Part shown: one piece after another, positions 9,022-18,672 of the stretch
How positions within the stretch are numbered: the first letter of the stretch is position 1
Layout: every line of letters starts with the position of its first letter
NCBI GenBank assembly: GCA_025499625.1
Contig: JAFMVD010000017.1
Location: 1-64,000 of the forward strand
DNA: 64,000 nt
DNA from: Carboxylicivirga fragile
Lineage (GTDB): Bacteria; Bacteroidota; Bacteroidia; Bacteroidales; Marinilabiliaceae
Direction: 5' to 3'
The notes under the pieces: model-generated
The model's database searches: none
Told to the model about the DNA's origin: nothing
Seen by the model: only the letters and a program-made list of their open reading frames with translations
Translations under genes and position numbers: made by a program

Positions 9022-12000
9022 TTATAGTGGCAACCTGAAGTTAAATATTGTACCATTATTTTTGTTTGATTCTACCCAAATTTGTCCCTTATGTTCTTCA
9101 ATTGCAATTTTACAGAAACTTAAACCTAAACCGGTAGAATTAGATATACCTGATTTTTGGGCATCAAGCTGTTTGTATAAATCAAAAACAGAATCATGTT
9201 GTTCTTCAGGAATGCCGTTGCCTTGATCGCTAATCGAGAGGATGATGGTGTTTTTATCTGGTTTGCCACTGATGGTTATCTCGCCATTAGTGGGACTGTA
9301 TTTTATGGCATTTGTCAATAAATTAATATAAACTCGCTTAATGATTTCAGGATCGAGATTAATCGTAATGGCTTCCGTATTATTAATGATTTTAATATTG
9401 TTGTCTTTGTTGAGTAAGAATCGTACTTCTTCTATTGCCTCGTCAGTATGTTCCTTTATGTTGACTTTTCTGTAAAATAACTGAAGCGAACTATTTTCAT
9501 ATTTTCGAACGTCAAGTATGTTCTCAACCATGTATAACATTTGCCTGCTTGCACTGTGTATGTGTTCGAGGAACAATGCATCGTTGAGGGAAGATAGGCC
9601 TATGATTGAGTTTAACGGATTTTTTAAATCGTGAACAATCATACTGATCAGTGATTCTTTGAATCGCTCTAACTGCTGATTTTTCGTTAAGGTTTTCTTT
9701 AACTCATCACGCTGTTTAATTAATTCATTCTTTTTGTGTTCAAGGTCGATGGTTTTCTCTGATACAGTTTTCTCAAGCAGAATTTTGTTTTGCTTGTATT
9801 TGTTAAGTCTCATTCTGTACTGAACAACAACTGTAATTAATACGAAAAGCCCTAAGCCAATAAAGAACCATTTTGTTTGCCACCAGGCTCTTTCTTTCAC
9901 AACAGTAATTGTTTTTCCTCTTGTGAGTTGAGCCGAACCATCTAATTTGTTTACCGGATAAATGTTTAACTCATAGGTTCCAGCAGGTAAATTATGAAAA
10001 GATATTTCTTTATTGGTAATATACATATCAGATGTGATACCATTGTTTTTAATGGTATAAGCGATTAAATCTCTTTGATTTATTTGGTAGTTAATAACAC
10101 TCACGCCAAAACTAAAAAAGTTAACATGATGTGGTAAGGTGATTTTATTGAGATAGTTAATCTGCTTTTTTAATTGGTATTTTTTAGCGTAGGTATCTCC
10201 GGTTTTTATAATACGATTAAACACGGTGAAGCGATTAATGAAGAGGTTTTGGTCTATGCTCGGCGAAATGAATTTTTCGGCATCAATAATGTTAAAGCCA
10301 TTTATGCCACCAAATATTAATTTATTGTCAGATAGTTGGGCATAAGAGCCAGGTTGATATTCTTTCTCCTGTATATTTATACTACTAATAGTAGTCAGCT
10401 TTTGGTTTGATGGATTATATCGGAATAGTCCATGCGAGGTACTCAACCATAGGTTCAGTTCGTAATCTTCTAATATTCCATAGACATCAGTTCCAATATT
10501 TACTATGTCTATGTGTTTAAAATCGTTTTCAACTTCATCAAATAGGTAAAGGCCATTGTCGGTACCAATGTAAATTGACGAGTCTGCAGTAACTGCAGTG
10601 GTGTAACTAATGCGTGTGTTGATGTTATCAAACATCTCCCCCGTAAATTCAGAACTATCAATGCGTATTGTTCCTCCTCCTGCACTCGATAGCCATAATG
10701 CACCATCAATCTTGGTTACATGAAAGAAATCTTTTAGCTCATAGTTGTTTTGATGATAAATATAAATACTTGAGAATTCATTGTTCTTTAAAGTATAGAA
10801 TCCACCACCAACCGTTGCAACATAATAGGTTCCATCGTCAAAAATAACACTGCGAATAAAGTTTGAAAATAGTTCACTATTGTCTGTGTTGAAATTGGTA
10901 ATGTTGTCATTTTCAATATCAATAATGAATAAGCCTTTATTAAATGTACCAACCATTACTTTATTTTCGCTATGGTTGTAGTTGATGGCAGTTATTGGAT
11001 TCGAGCCTATTTGATTAATGTATTTTCTGTATTCTGGCGGTATGGCTTGGTATGATTTTTCATTGCGGTTAAACACGCCAATACCATTCTCTGTTCCAAT
11101 CCATATATAGCCATTTTTATCCTCGGTAAAGCCATTTACAATATTGTTTGGAAGTTCATTGGTGGTTTCAGCATCTTTGTAAAAATGCTCAATTCCATCC
11201 TCCTTAAGCACCGCTTTGCTTAAGCCACCTTTAAAGTAGCCTAACCATAATATTCCGTTTTCATCGTAGTATAGACTTTGTAGCTGATTATTTATTAATG
11301 AATACGGATTATGAGTATTGTGCAAGTAATGACTAGACTTAAAATCGTCCGTGTTAATATGAAGCAAACCGTTTCCATCAGTTGCTATTATTAGATTGCC
11401 TTTCTCATCTAAATGCATGTCAGCAACATGTGCTCCATCATGTTCTTGTAATTCAGTAGGAAGAGATATTTGCTGATAGTTTTTATCTAATAAAATTAGC
11501 CCACCTTGCTCTGAGCCTATCCAAAAATTTCCCTTTTTATCTACGACCACATCAGTCATATCGGCGAAAGGAAGGTTTACCTCAGCAACCTTTTTATAAA
11601 CACCTGTTTCGGTATTCATTTGGATTATTTCGCCATCATTGGTAAATAATATAAGTAAGGTCTCATATTTTTGAATAATCGCTCTAATGTCCGGCTCTCC
11701 TTTGGTTAATACTTCCTCAAATACAAAGTGCTCGAATGTACCATCCCCGTTTGTTACATTTAATCCATAGACAGCGCCAATCCATAGGCGATCGTCATGT
11801 TGTGAATGTAAACAATTAATGTAATTATCTGTAATGGTATTTGGGGTATAATTTCCGTGTACTCGATAGTGTTGGTATTCGCCTGATTCAATGTCAACAC
11901 TATACAGGCCATCGCCCCATGTTCCTACCCACAGTTGATTAGGTTTTAATTCACTAATAACATTAGCCGACGAATAGGTACGATGAATTGTATCGCTTAT

Positions 12001-12219
12001 AAAATGATTGAGCGGAATAAATTCTTCTCCTGTAAACAGATTTACCCCACGAATTGTGCCAAGCCATAGCAAACCATTTCTATCTTTATAAATATCATTT
12101 ATGGTGCTGTTGCCAAGACCATCATCCAGATTATACGATTGAAATTTAATGGAAGATGCATGTATCTTTCCTATAGAAAGTAATATGATGAAGAATACGT
12201 ATATGTACCTTAGTTGCAT
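9022..12219 (-). CDS. Two-component propeller-type sensor histidine kinase
   Basis: A 1065-residue sensor with a signal peptide. It has two periplasmic beta-propellers made of Reg_prop repeats (recurring LWLGT, LWIGA, IWIGT motifs across about residues 25-680), a Y_Y_Y domain (about 690-775), one membrane helix (about 795-815) and a coiled coil. The cytoplasmic kinase has phospho-acceptor His863 in IVHDLKNPLNS, the N box NLLTNAIKYS, the G1 box SDQGNGIPEE and the G2 box STGLGLSF. The layout matches the hybrid sensors of Bacteroidota, but the protein ends after the ATPase domain: there is no receiver and no AraC-type DNA-binding domain. Its partner regulator and signal are unknown; no polysaccharide-use genes are adjacent. 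Confidence 0.9.
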   Translation of the reverse strand: MQLRYIYVFFIILLSIGKIHASSIKFQSYNLDDGLGNSTINDIYKDRNGLLWLGTIRGVNLFTGEEFIPLNHFISDTIHRTYSSANVISELKPNQLWVGTWGDGLYSVDIESGEYQHYRVHGNYTPNTITDNYINCLHSQHDDRLWIGAVYGLNVTNGDGTFEHFVFEEVLTKGEPDIRAIIQKYETLLILFTNDGEIIQMNTETGVYKKVAEVNLPFADMTDVVVDKKGNFWIGSEQGGLILLDKNYQQISLPTELQEHDGAHVADMHLDEKGNLIIATDGNGLLHINTDDFKSSHYLHNTHNPYSLINNQLQSLYYDENGILWLGYFKGGLSKAVLKEDGIEHFYKDAETTNELPNNIVNGFTEDKNGYIWIGTENGIGVFNRNEKSYQAIPPEYRKYINQIGSNPITAINYNHSENKVMVGTFNKGLFIIDIENDNITNFNTDNSELFSNFIRSVIFDDGTYYVATVGGGFYTLKNNEFSSIYIYHQNNYELKDFFHVTKIDGALWLSSAGGGTIRIDSSEFTGEMFDNINTRISYTTAVTADSSIYIGTDNGLYLFDEVENDFKHIDIVNIGTDVYGILEDYELNLWLSTSHGLFRYNPSNQKLTTISSINIQEKEYQPGSYAQLSDNKLIFGGINGFNIIDAEKFISPSIDQNLFINRFTVFNRIIKTGDTYAKKYQLKKQINYLNKITLPHHVNFFSFGVSVINYQINQRDLIAYTIKNNGITSDMYITNKEISFHNLPAGTYELNIYPVNKLDGSAQLTRGKTITVVKERAWWQTKWFFIGLGLFVLITVVVQYRMRLNKYKQNKILLEKTVSEKTIDLEHKKNELIKQRDELKKTLTKNQQLERFKESLISMIVHDLKNPLNSIIGLSSLNDALFLEHIHSASRQMLYMVENILDVRKYENSSLQLFYRKVNIKEHTDEAIEEVRFLLNKDNNIKIINNTEAITINLDPEIIKRVYINLLTNAIKYSPTNGEITISGKPDKNTIILSISDQGNGIPEEQHDSVFDLYKQLDAQKSGISNSTGLGLSFCKIAIEEHKGQIWVESNKNNGTIFNFRLPL

Positions 12220-12465
12220 GCGAAATTTTTAATTGGCAATAGCATGTTTATAGAATAAGTGAGCGAGTAACTATTGTTGACCATAGTTTTAAACGTGAAG
12301 TTACCCAAAAGGTTTCTAAAATAGCAGGTCATGTTTTATTATTCGATTTCAATATTAACTATGTGATAGGATTTTTAACTTTTCCTAACTAAATGCAACC
12401 GAGCTTTGGCACAATACTTGGAATATACCTGTCAGATTTTTTTTCATAGATTTGGGTTAGGTTAG

Positions 12466-12495
12466 AAAAAGGGATTAAGCAACGGCTTAGTTCCT
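12466..12495 (-). terminator. Terminator of the DJ-1 family gene
   Basis: The ten-base-pair stem gggattaagc/gcttagttcc (12471-12494, with two G-T pairs) has an AACG loop and, on the minus strand, a T tract (12466-12470). It starts a few bases beyond the stop codon at 12499. Confidence 0.75.
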
Positions 12496-12498
12496 TTT

Positions 12499-13056
12499 TT
12501 ATTTCAAGCCCTCCACAAACATTTTATCGGCTAGCTCATTGGCCGTAGCCTTATCAGTGAGCATTTCAACCAATTGTAAGGAAAATCGCATGGAAGCCCC
12601 GGCAGCCTTTCCTGTTAATAGATTAGTATCTTTAATCGTTAATTCATCACTATGATTGCTTTTGCCTAAATGTTTTTCAAAACCAGGGTAACAGGTTGTA
12701 TTTTTATTATCAGTAATGCCTAGTGTACCCAATATCATTGGTGCCGCGCATATGGCTCCGATTAATTTACCTTCTTTCGCGAAGTTTATTAATAATTGGT
12801 TGAGTGCTTTATGTTTTTGCAATTTTTCAGCACCAGGCAGGCCGCCAGGTAATACTAAACATGTGACATTGGTATAGTCAACATCTTCAAAAAATTTATC
12901 AGCAACAACTTTAATGTTGTGAGAGCCTTCTACTTCGAGTTTATCTGATATGGAGATGGTGCTTACTTTTATATTAGCTCTACGCAGCACATCTACTGGT
13001 GTTAGTGCCTCTATTTCTTCGAAACCATCGGCTAAGAATATTGCTACATGATTCAT
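12499..13056 (-). CDS. DJ-1/YajL-type DJ-1/PfpI family protein
   Basis: A 185-residue protein of the DJ-1 family. It has the N-terminal acidic motif FLADGFEEIEALTPVDVLRRA, including the conserved Glu that supports the reactive Cys, and the nucleophile elbow GAICAAPMIL with Cys103 (Cys106 in human DJ-1). Members protect against carbonyl and oxidative stress; glyoxalase or deglycase activity has been proposed and is disputed. There is no signal peptide. The gene appears to be monocistronic with its own terminator. Confidence 0.9.
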   Translation of the reverse strand: MNHVAIFLADGFEEIEALTPVDVLRRANIKVSTISISDKLEVEGSHNIKVVADKFFEDVDYTNVTCLVLPGGLPGAEKLQKHKALNQLLINFAKEGKLIGAICAAPMILGTLGITDNKNTTCYPGFEKHLGKSNHSDELTIKDTNLLTGKAAGASMRFSLQLVEMLTDKATANELADKMFVEGLK

Positions 13057-13145
13057 GTTAAGCGTTTATGTTGATAATGTTTTGGTATTAACAAAGATAG
13101 AAAATGTACAAAGTCATTCAAAGTTTAATCAAGCATAAACCTTTT

Positions 13146-14852
13146 TTAATACCGATCCCAAAGGTTTAGTTTTTCAATTCTGGCTCGCACTGCAGATTGG
13201 CTGCGGCCAAGTAGATGCGAAATATGAGGGAGTGGTTTACCCGATACAAATAGTTGGGTTAATTCAACTTCTTCAGCACGCGACCAACGAGCATTTCTGT
13301 TCGAGGATTGAGATTGACCACTTTGCTTTTTCATTTGCAGTGCGGAGTCGGTGCTAATAGTTTTCATATCAGAAATGTAAAAGCTAGTAGGTAGCAAACC
13401 TGAAGGGATATGTAGTTGACTTTTGGTTCGAGTGACTGCTACATATAATATATTGATTTCCTCTTCAATTTTAGCCACATCTATTTCACCTGCTTTTATT
13501 CCTGACTTGGCATCCATTATACTTTGTTCATTAATGAAATCTTCCTGAAGAAATACTTCATCAAATTCAAGGCCTTTGCATTTATGAACGGTTGAGAAGA
13601 CCATATCAGCTTCATGTTTTTGCGATACGTCAACTTGGCAATCCTTAATACGTTTTAAATAATAGGGGAGATCTTTGTGGTATTTTTCAACTAGATCAAT
13701 TAAAGGTTTAAGATTCGAACCACCTGTTTCGTTAATGTAATGTTTGAGCTCTTCAAAGCCCGGCATAACAGCAATTTGAGCATCTTTAATAAGGTGGCGA
13801 TTGCCATTGTACAGATTAAGTATGTCGTAAATTGAGCCTCCTTCGTCCGAGAAAGTATAGGAGTTCAGTTGGCCTTCAAAGTAAATTTTACTGAGCTCTC
13901 GTTGTTGAACCAAAAGTTCAATGGCTCTTGATAGTAAGCTACTGTTGGAGCGGGCAAGGGTTAAACGATTATTAATGGTTTTGTGCTGACCTCTGCCGCT
14001 AATTCGTGCTGAACCGTCTAAACCAATGTGTGATTTTAAATTTAAGATGGAAGAGGCCAAAGTGGCTACTTCGGGGTTGAATCGAAAACTCTTACTTAGA
14101 AATTGAGTATCGAAATCAACCACCTGAAGTGCGTTTGTAGCATATCGCCAGCTATAAATCTGCTGATGCTGATCGCCTATGATAATTTTATTAGCTTGTT
14201 GATTCAAAAAGGTGTGCAACATAGCCGGTGATGCATCTTGTCCCTCATCAAAAAGGATGTAGCGATGTGGAAGCTGAATGTTGGCTAGTTGAAATTGTTT
14301 GAGGTAAAAATCATGCGTGATTTCAATTTCACCATTGTACATCTTACCAAGAAATTGTCGGGTATAAAACTCTATTGCATCGTAATATTGACTGACAAAT
14401 GTTTTACTTTCCGGCTCGTGAATGGTATCGCCATAATTAAGCTGTATTACCTTATAGGCCGAACTATTGCAAAAATAACTAACAAAGCGAAGCACATGGT
14501 TGGCCAACTTTAGGTGCAATAGGTCTCCTGTTTTTTGAGGTATATTAAGTATGCTTACTACCTCATGTGCTTGATACGAATAACGTAGCTTGTAGCCAGA
14601 CCTGGGCATTACATATTTGAATGCCAGTGAATGGGCTGTTTCAACTTGCACATTGTCGAGTCCCAAAGCTTGCAGTTTGTGTTCTGCTTCTTGTTTTACC
14701 GATTTATTAAAGGCTAAATATAATATTGGTTGACTCGTCCTACGTTGTGCGTATTCAAGTATAGTTGTGGTTTTACCAGAACCAGCAACAGCATTTACTT
14801 TCAGGTCTCCTTCCGTTTCTATAATTTGCTGTTGTTCGTCGGTTAAATGCAT
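13146..14852 (-). CDS. UvrD/FBH1-like superfamily 1 DNA helicase with a Myb/SANT-like tail
   Basis: The start is placed at the internal ATG (base 14852), which gives MHLTDEQQQIIETEGD, the usual Q-motif opening of UvrD-like helicases. Motifs in order: Walker A AVAGSGKTTT, Walker B ILFDEGQDASP, motif III IIGDQHQQIYSWR, motif V STVHKCKGLEFDEVF and motif VI LYVAVTRTKSQ. The GDQHQQIYSWR form resembles FBH1-type anti-recombinase helicases more than housekeeping UvrD. The last 50 residues (RWSRAEEVELTQLF to the C-terminus) look like a helix-turn-helix of Myb/SANT type, which is unusual on such a helicase. A role in recombination or repair is inferred; there are no neighbours to refine it. Confidence 0.82.
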   Translation of the reverse strand: MHLTDEQQQIIETEGDLKVNAVAGSGKTTTILEYAQRRTSQPILYLAFNKSVKQEAEHKLQALGLDNVQVETAHSLAFKYVMPRSGYKLRYSYQAHEVVSILNIPQKTGDLLHLKLANHVLRFVSYFCNSSAYKVIQLNYGDTIHEPESKTFVSQYYDAIEFYTRQFLGKMYNGEIEITHDFYLKQFQLANIQLPHRYILFDEGQDASPAMLHTFLNQQANKIIIGDQHQQIYSWRYATNALQVVDFDTQFLSKSFRFNPEVATLASSILNLKSHIGLDGSARISGRGQHKTINNRLTLARSNSSLLSRAIELLVQQRELSKIYFEGQLNSYTFSDEGGSIYDILNLYNGNRHLIKDAQIAVMPGFEELKHYINETGGSNLKPLIDLVEKYHKDLPYYLKRIKDCQVDVSQKHEADMVFSTVHKCKGLEFDEVFLQEDFINEQSIMDAKSGIKAGEIDVAKIEEEINILYVAVTRTKSQLHIPSGLLPTSFYISDMKTISTDSALQMKKQSGQSQSSNRNARWSRAEEVELTQLFVSGKPLPHISHLLGRSQSAVRARIEKLNLWDRY

Positions 14853-15004
14853 ATACTGAGCCTTGTTTATTGAGCCCACAAAACTCCTAAAACTAATCAA
14901 GCTTTACAAATAAAAAACGGCTTCTATTTGATAATAAAACGAGGTTTAGATTAATGTACTGATCTATGTTTATCTAAGGCTGTTTTTTTATATCTCTTAA
15001 TCGA

Positions 15005-15937
15005 CTATTGGTATTTATTCAATATGTCCTTCATTTTTTTATAAAGTTGATGAGCTTCGTTGAGAGTAACTTCTTTGAAACGAATCTTATCTCCTGGTTT
15101 TAATTGGGCTAAGATGTGATGGTCGGCACTAACCACTTGGGCAATTCTTGTATAACCGCCTGTTGTTTGCCGATCTGCCATCATTATGATTGGCTTTCCA
15201 TCGCTAGGCACCTGAATGGTTCCAAAACTAATGGCCGATGAAATAATATCAGCGTTATTATTTATTTGTCCTATTTTAGGTCCATTCAAGCGGTAACCCA
15301 TTCTATCGCATTGGGGACTTAATTCATAATCGGAACACAAGAAATGTTTAATCCCTTCCCATTCAAACCGATCTTTCTCAGGACCTGGTATAATTCTTAA
15401 CTCAACATGCTGAGGGTATTGGGGAATATGCTTTCTGCTAATTCTTCGTCTTTTGCATTTCTTACTTATTTTATTGATCTCAATTTCATCTCCTACCATC
15501 AATGCTCTGCCCTTAAAGCCACCTAGCTTACCCTTAATGTATGTTGACTTGCTAGCCATAATAATTGGCAGATTAAAACCTCCAGCAATTGCCAGATATG
15601 ACCTTGCACCCTCTGTAATGTTCTGAATATCTATTTGGTCGTTGGTTTTTATTACTAAAGTTCGATGACTCTTAGCCTGCTTGCCATTAAGTAACACAAC
15701 ACATTTGCCCCCGGTTATCGCAATGTTGGTATCAAAATTAAACCGTAAGGTGGCTCCTGTTAATGTCATTTCTAAACAGGCTTCGTTTGTTTGGTTTGAA
15801 ACCAGATAATTAGCAAGTTGTAATGCGTATTTATCCATTGCCCCACCAACTGGCATGCCAATGTGTTGGTGGTTCTCTCTACCTTCATCCTGAAAAGTAC
15901 TGAATAAACCGGGATTAATAACTGTGATTTTATTCAT
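15005..15937 (-). CDS. pxpC: 5-oxoprolinase subunit PxpC (biotin-dependent carboxyltransferase-like)
   Basis: The protein belongs to the KipA/PxpC family. The start is taken at MNKITVINPGLFSTFQDEGR (base 15937), because the longer frame adds 16 residues inside pxpB and this motif is the normal family N-terminus; it then overlaps pxpB by 8 bases. Family features include GMPVGGAMDKYALQLAN, TLTGATLRF and PSDGKPIIMMADRQTTGGY. With PxpA and PxpB it forms the ATP-dependent 5-oxoprolinase that converts 5-oxoproline (pyroglutamate) to glutamate. It is the last gene of a four-gene operon. Confidence 0.93.
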   Translation of the reverse strand: MNKITVINPGLFSTFQDEGRENHQHIGMPVGGAMDKYALQLANYLVSNQTNEACLEMTLTGATLRFNFDTNIAITGGKCVVLLNGKQAKSHRTLVIKTNDQIDIQNITEGARSYLAIAGGFNLPIIMASKSTYIKGKLGGFKGRALMVGDEIEINKISKKCKRRRISRKHIPQYPQHVELRIIPGPEKDRFEWEGIKHFLCSDYELSPQCDRMGYRLNGPKIGQINNNADIISSAISFGTIQVPSDGKPIIMMADRQTTGGYTRIAQVVSADHHILAQLKPGDKIRFKEVTLNEAHQLYKKMKDILNKYQ

Positions 15938-16667
15938 GAGAGAGGAGTATGGTTTCAACTTCAATATTATAGTTTCCGCTATCAACTTCAGTTTTTATGC
16001 TATTAAACGTACTTTCATTGATGGCATTAAACTGGATATAATCTCCAGCATTAATAAGCACTTCTGGTTGACGATTCACATCGAATAATTTGAATGGCGT
16101 TTCACCGATGATTTGCCATCCACCGGGACTATCGATAGGGTATATGCCAGTTTGTGATCCGGCTATTCCAACAGAACCTTCTTTAATCAGAGGCCTGGGA
16201 ATGGCTTTCCGAGGCGTTGAAATTTGTTTATTTAATCCTCCTAAATAAACAAAACCAGGGGTGAACCCTAGCATATATACTAAGTATTTGGGTTCAGTAT
16301 GTTTATTTATAACCTCTGTTGTGCTTAGCTTATTTTGCCTAGCTACAATTTCCAAGTCGGGGCCATTCAATCCGCCATATAACACAGGGATATGTATTAA
16401 TTTAGCCACAGAGTCAGTATCGTCCAAGTTCTTTAAATCTATTGCCTTTAAGTGCTTTAGTAATGTATTGTGGTTTATAACTAGAGGATCATAATGTATA
16501 GTGATCTCGCAATAGGTTGGTAATATTAGCGTTACACCCTTTAGATCCATTGCCAATATGGCATGGTAATAACTTATAACGTGCTTATGTACTTCTGGAT
16601 GTATCTCTTGTCCAAATCGTAAGATGAATGCTTGATCACCAGCTATATGAAATGTAGGTTTAATCAT
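15930..16667 (-). CDS. pxpB: 5-oxoprolinase subunit PxpB (KipI family)
   Basis: A 245-residue protein of the KipI/PxpB family (allophanate hydrolase subunit 1-like). Characteristic segments are GDQAFILRFG near the N-terminus, LGFTPGFVYLGGL, TPRKAIPRPLIKEGSVGIAG and SPGGWQIIGETP. The start codon overlaps the pxpA stop by four bases (ATGA type) and the 3' end overlaps pxpC, so the three subunits are translationally coupled. In Bacillus the homologue KipI also inhibits the sporulation kinase KinA, which has no relevance in this group. Confidence 0.93.
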   Translation of the reverse strand: MIKPTFHIAGDQAFILRFGQEIHPEVHKHVISYYHAILAMDLKGVTLILPTYCEITIHYDPLVINHNTLLKHLKAIDLKNLDDTDSVAKLIHIPVLYGGLNGPDLEIVARQNKLSTTEVINKHTEPKYLVYMLGFTPGFVYLGGLNKQISTPRKAIPRPLIKEGSVGIAGSQTGIYPIDSPGGWQIIGETPFKLFDVNRQPEVLINAGDYIQFNAINESTFNSIKTEVDSGNYNIEVETILLSHE

Positions 16668-17431
16668 ATCATACTTTTCATAGAACAGATTTCATAAGCT
16701 TTGTCTGTTATTGCTTTGTGTAATTTTTGAGTGAGTGTTAGGGCATCTTTGTTATCACCATGAACACATACACTTTGAGCATTCAGGTTAATTTTCTCAC
16801 CTTCTATGGTTTCAACAGTTTTGTTCTCCAAAATATTTAGCACTTGTTTGATGCTTTGATCGTTATTTTCTATTACCGCATTTGGAATTGAACGGGCAAC
16901 AAGAAAACCTTGATTATTGTACCGTCTATCGGCAAATGCTTCCGAAATACTTTGCAAGCCAATATCGGATGCAGCTTTGATGTGTTGAGAATTGGCCAAG
17001 CCAACAAAGAGGAGGGAGTCGTCTATTTTTTGTACTGCTTTAGCAATGCAATGTGCCATGGTATAGTCATTGGCTGCCATGTTATACATGGCACCGTGCG
17101 GTTTAACATGTTCAAGTTTTCCGCCCAATGCTTCCGTCATCGATTTTAAAGCGGATACCTGATATAGTACGCAGCTAAATAATTCACCTTCGCTCAGGTT
17201 CATGTTTCTTCTTCCAAATCCTTGAAGATCGGGAAAACCTGGGTGGGCTCCAATGGATACATTGTTACTAAGTGCTTGCTCTATCGTTTTTTGTATTACG
17301 CTGGGATCGCCCGCATGAAAGCCACAGGCAATATTTGCTGAACTAATAAGTTTGAGAATTTCATTGTCATTTCCACAATTGTATTTCCCGAAACTCTCAC
17401 CCAGGTCGCTATTTAAATCTATTTTACACAT
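16664..17431 (-). CDS. pxpA: 5-oxoprolinase subunit PxpA (LamB/YcsF family)
   Basis: A 255-residue LamB/YcsF family protein. It opens with the diagnostic IDLNSDLGESFG and has ANIACGFHAGDP, GAHPGFPDLQGFGRR and KPHGAMYN, all conserved in the family. PxpA acts with PxpB and PxpC in ATP-dependent ring opening of 5-oxoproline, a damage product and a protein N-terminal residue, to glutamate. It begins 5 bases after the stop of the Nramp-like transporter gene, so these two are certainly co-transcribed. Confidence 0.95.
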   Translation of the reverse strand: MCKIDLNSDLGESFGKYNCGNDNEILKLISSANIACGFHAGDPSVIQKTIEQALSNNVSIGAHPGFPDLQGFGRRNMNLSEGELFSCVLYQVSALKSMTEALGGKLEHVKPHGAMYNMAANDYTMAHCIAKAVQKIDDSLLFVGLANSQHIKAASDIGLQSISEAFADRRYNNQGFLVARSIPNAVIENNDQSIKQVLNILENKTVETIEGEKINLNAQSVCVHGDNKDALTLTQKLHKAITDKAYEICSMKSMI

Positions 17432-17436
17432 ACATA

Positions 17437-18672
17437 TCAGATTAAACCAAATACAGATAAAATACTTTTTAAGCCTAGGCCAATGGCAACAAGTACGATT
17501 AGGATACCCAGAATATTTGACAGCCGTCCATTGGCATATTGGCCAAGTAAACTTTTGTTATTCATTACAACTACCAGAAAGATTGCTATTACTGGTAGCA
17601 GCACACCATTGGTGACTTGTGCAAACAAAATGGCTTTAAGCGGTTTGTAACCAAAGCCAGCAAAAATAACACCTATGCCTAAAATGATCATCCAAATTAA
17701 TTTGAAACGTAGGCTCTTTAAATCTTTCTTCCAGCCCAATATACCACATGTTGCATATGCCGCTGCTAAAGGTGCTGTTATTGAAGATGAAATACCTGCA
17801 GCAAACAAACCTAAAGCCAAAAAGTATTTAGCCCATGTTCCCAAAACAGGTTCAAGTTGAACGGCTAAATCAGCGGCTCCAGAAATGGATATTCGTGTGC
17901 TGTAAAAGGCCATGGCTGATGTAATAATTATTGTCATTGAAATGATGCCACCCATTATAATTGAAAAGACCAGATCAAAGCGTGCTTCGCCAAGGTGTTC
18001 TGGTTTTTTCCAACGTTCCTGAACAGCAGAAGCGTGTAAAAAAAGGTTATAAGGAACCACTGTTGTACCTATTAATCCAATTACCATTAAGGCCGAATTA
18101 TCAGGTAGGCTTGGGATAAACATACCTTTTAGAATTTCTACTGTGTTGGGACCAATGATAAAAGCTGTGGATATAAAAACAATACTCATTATTAATACCA
18201 GGCCAATGAGTGCTTTTTCAAGCATTCGATAATTACCAATGGCAAGCAATACAAAGGCAATTAAGCCTATTATAATTGAAATGTGGGAGGTGTTGTTATA
18301 GTTGATAATGGTGCTGAGTCCCATGGCTGAACCAAGAAGGTTACCTGTTTCATAAGCTGCATTACCTATTGCTATGGCAGATATGATTAGAATGGCAGCA
18401 AGTACTCTTGAAGTAGGAGATGAGAGTTGTAAACGAATGGATTCACCCAAGCCTTTTTGCGTGATAATACCTAGTCGTGCTGACATTTCTTGTAAAACAA
18501 TGGTGGCAATTACCGAAAATGTTAATCCCCATAACAATGCCATACCAAACCCTGCACCTGCTAACGAACAGGTGGTTATTGTGCCTGGGCCTATAAACGC
18601 AGCTGTAACAAGGCTTCCTGGTCCTAGTTTTGATAGTTTGGTTGACAACTGTTTTAAAGAGAATTTTCCCAT
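17437..18672 (-). CDS. Nramp-fold transporter of YcsG type, lacking the metal-binding residues
   Basis: A 411-residue, eleven-helix protein of the Nramp superfamily. The two unwound-helix motifs that bind divalent metal in Nramp are changed. The TM1 motif DPGN is GPGT (residues 28-31), and the TM6 motif MPH is VPY (206-208). Asp, Asn and Met, the metal ligands of canonical MntH, are therefore all absent. The first gene of the 5-oxoprolinase operon, it matches the position of ycsG beside ycsF and kipI in Bacillus. I infer an organic substrate such as 5-oxoproline rather than manganese. The fold is certain; the substrate is a hypothesis. Confidence 0.85.
   Translation of the reverse strand: MGKFSLKQLSTKLSKLGPGSLVTAAFIGPGTITTCSLAGAGFGMALLWGLTFSVIATIVLQEMSARLGIITQKGLGESIRLQLSSPTSRVLAAILIISAIAIGNAAYETGNLLGSAMGLSTIINYNNTSHISIIIGLIAFVLLAIGNYRMLEKALIGLVLIMSIVFISTAFIIGPNTVEILKGMFIPSLPDNSALMVIGLIGTTVVPYNLFLHASAVQERWKKPEHLGEARFDLVFSIIMGGIISMTIIITSAMAFYSTRISISGAADLAVQLEPVLGTWAKYFLALGLFAAGISSSITAPLAAAYATCGILGWKKDLKSLRFKLIWMIILGIGVIFAGFGYKPLKAILFAQVTNGVLLPVIAIFLVVVMNNKSLLGQYANGRLSNILGILIVLVAIGLGLKSILSVFGLI

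Noticed and set aside
17437-18672. Annotation as a manganese transporter MntH
   Set aside because: The fold fits, but the metal-binding DPGN and MPH motifs are GPGT and VPY, and the operon is for 5-oxoproline.
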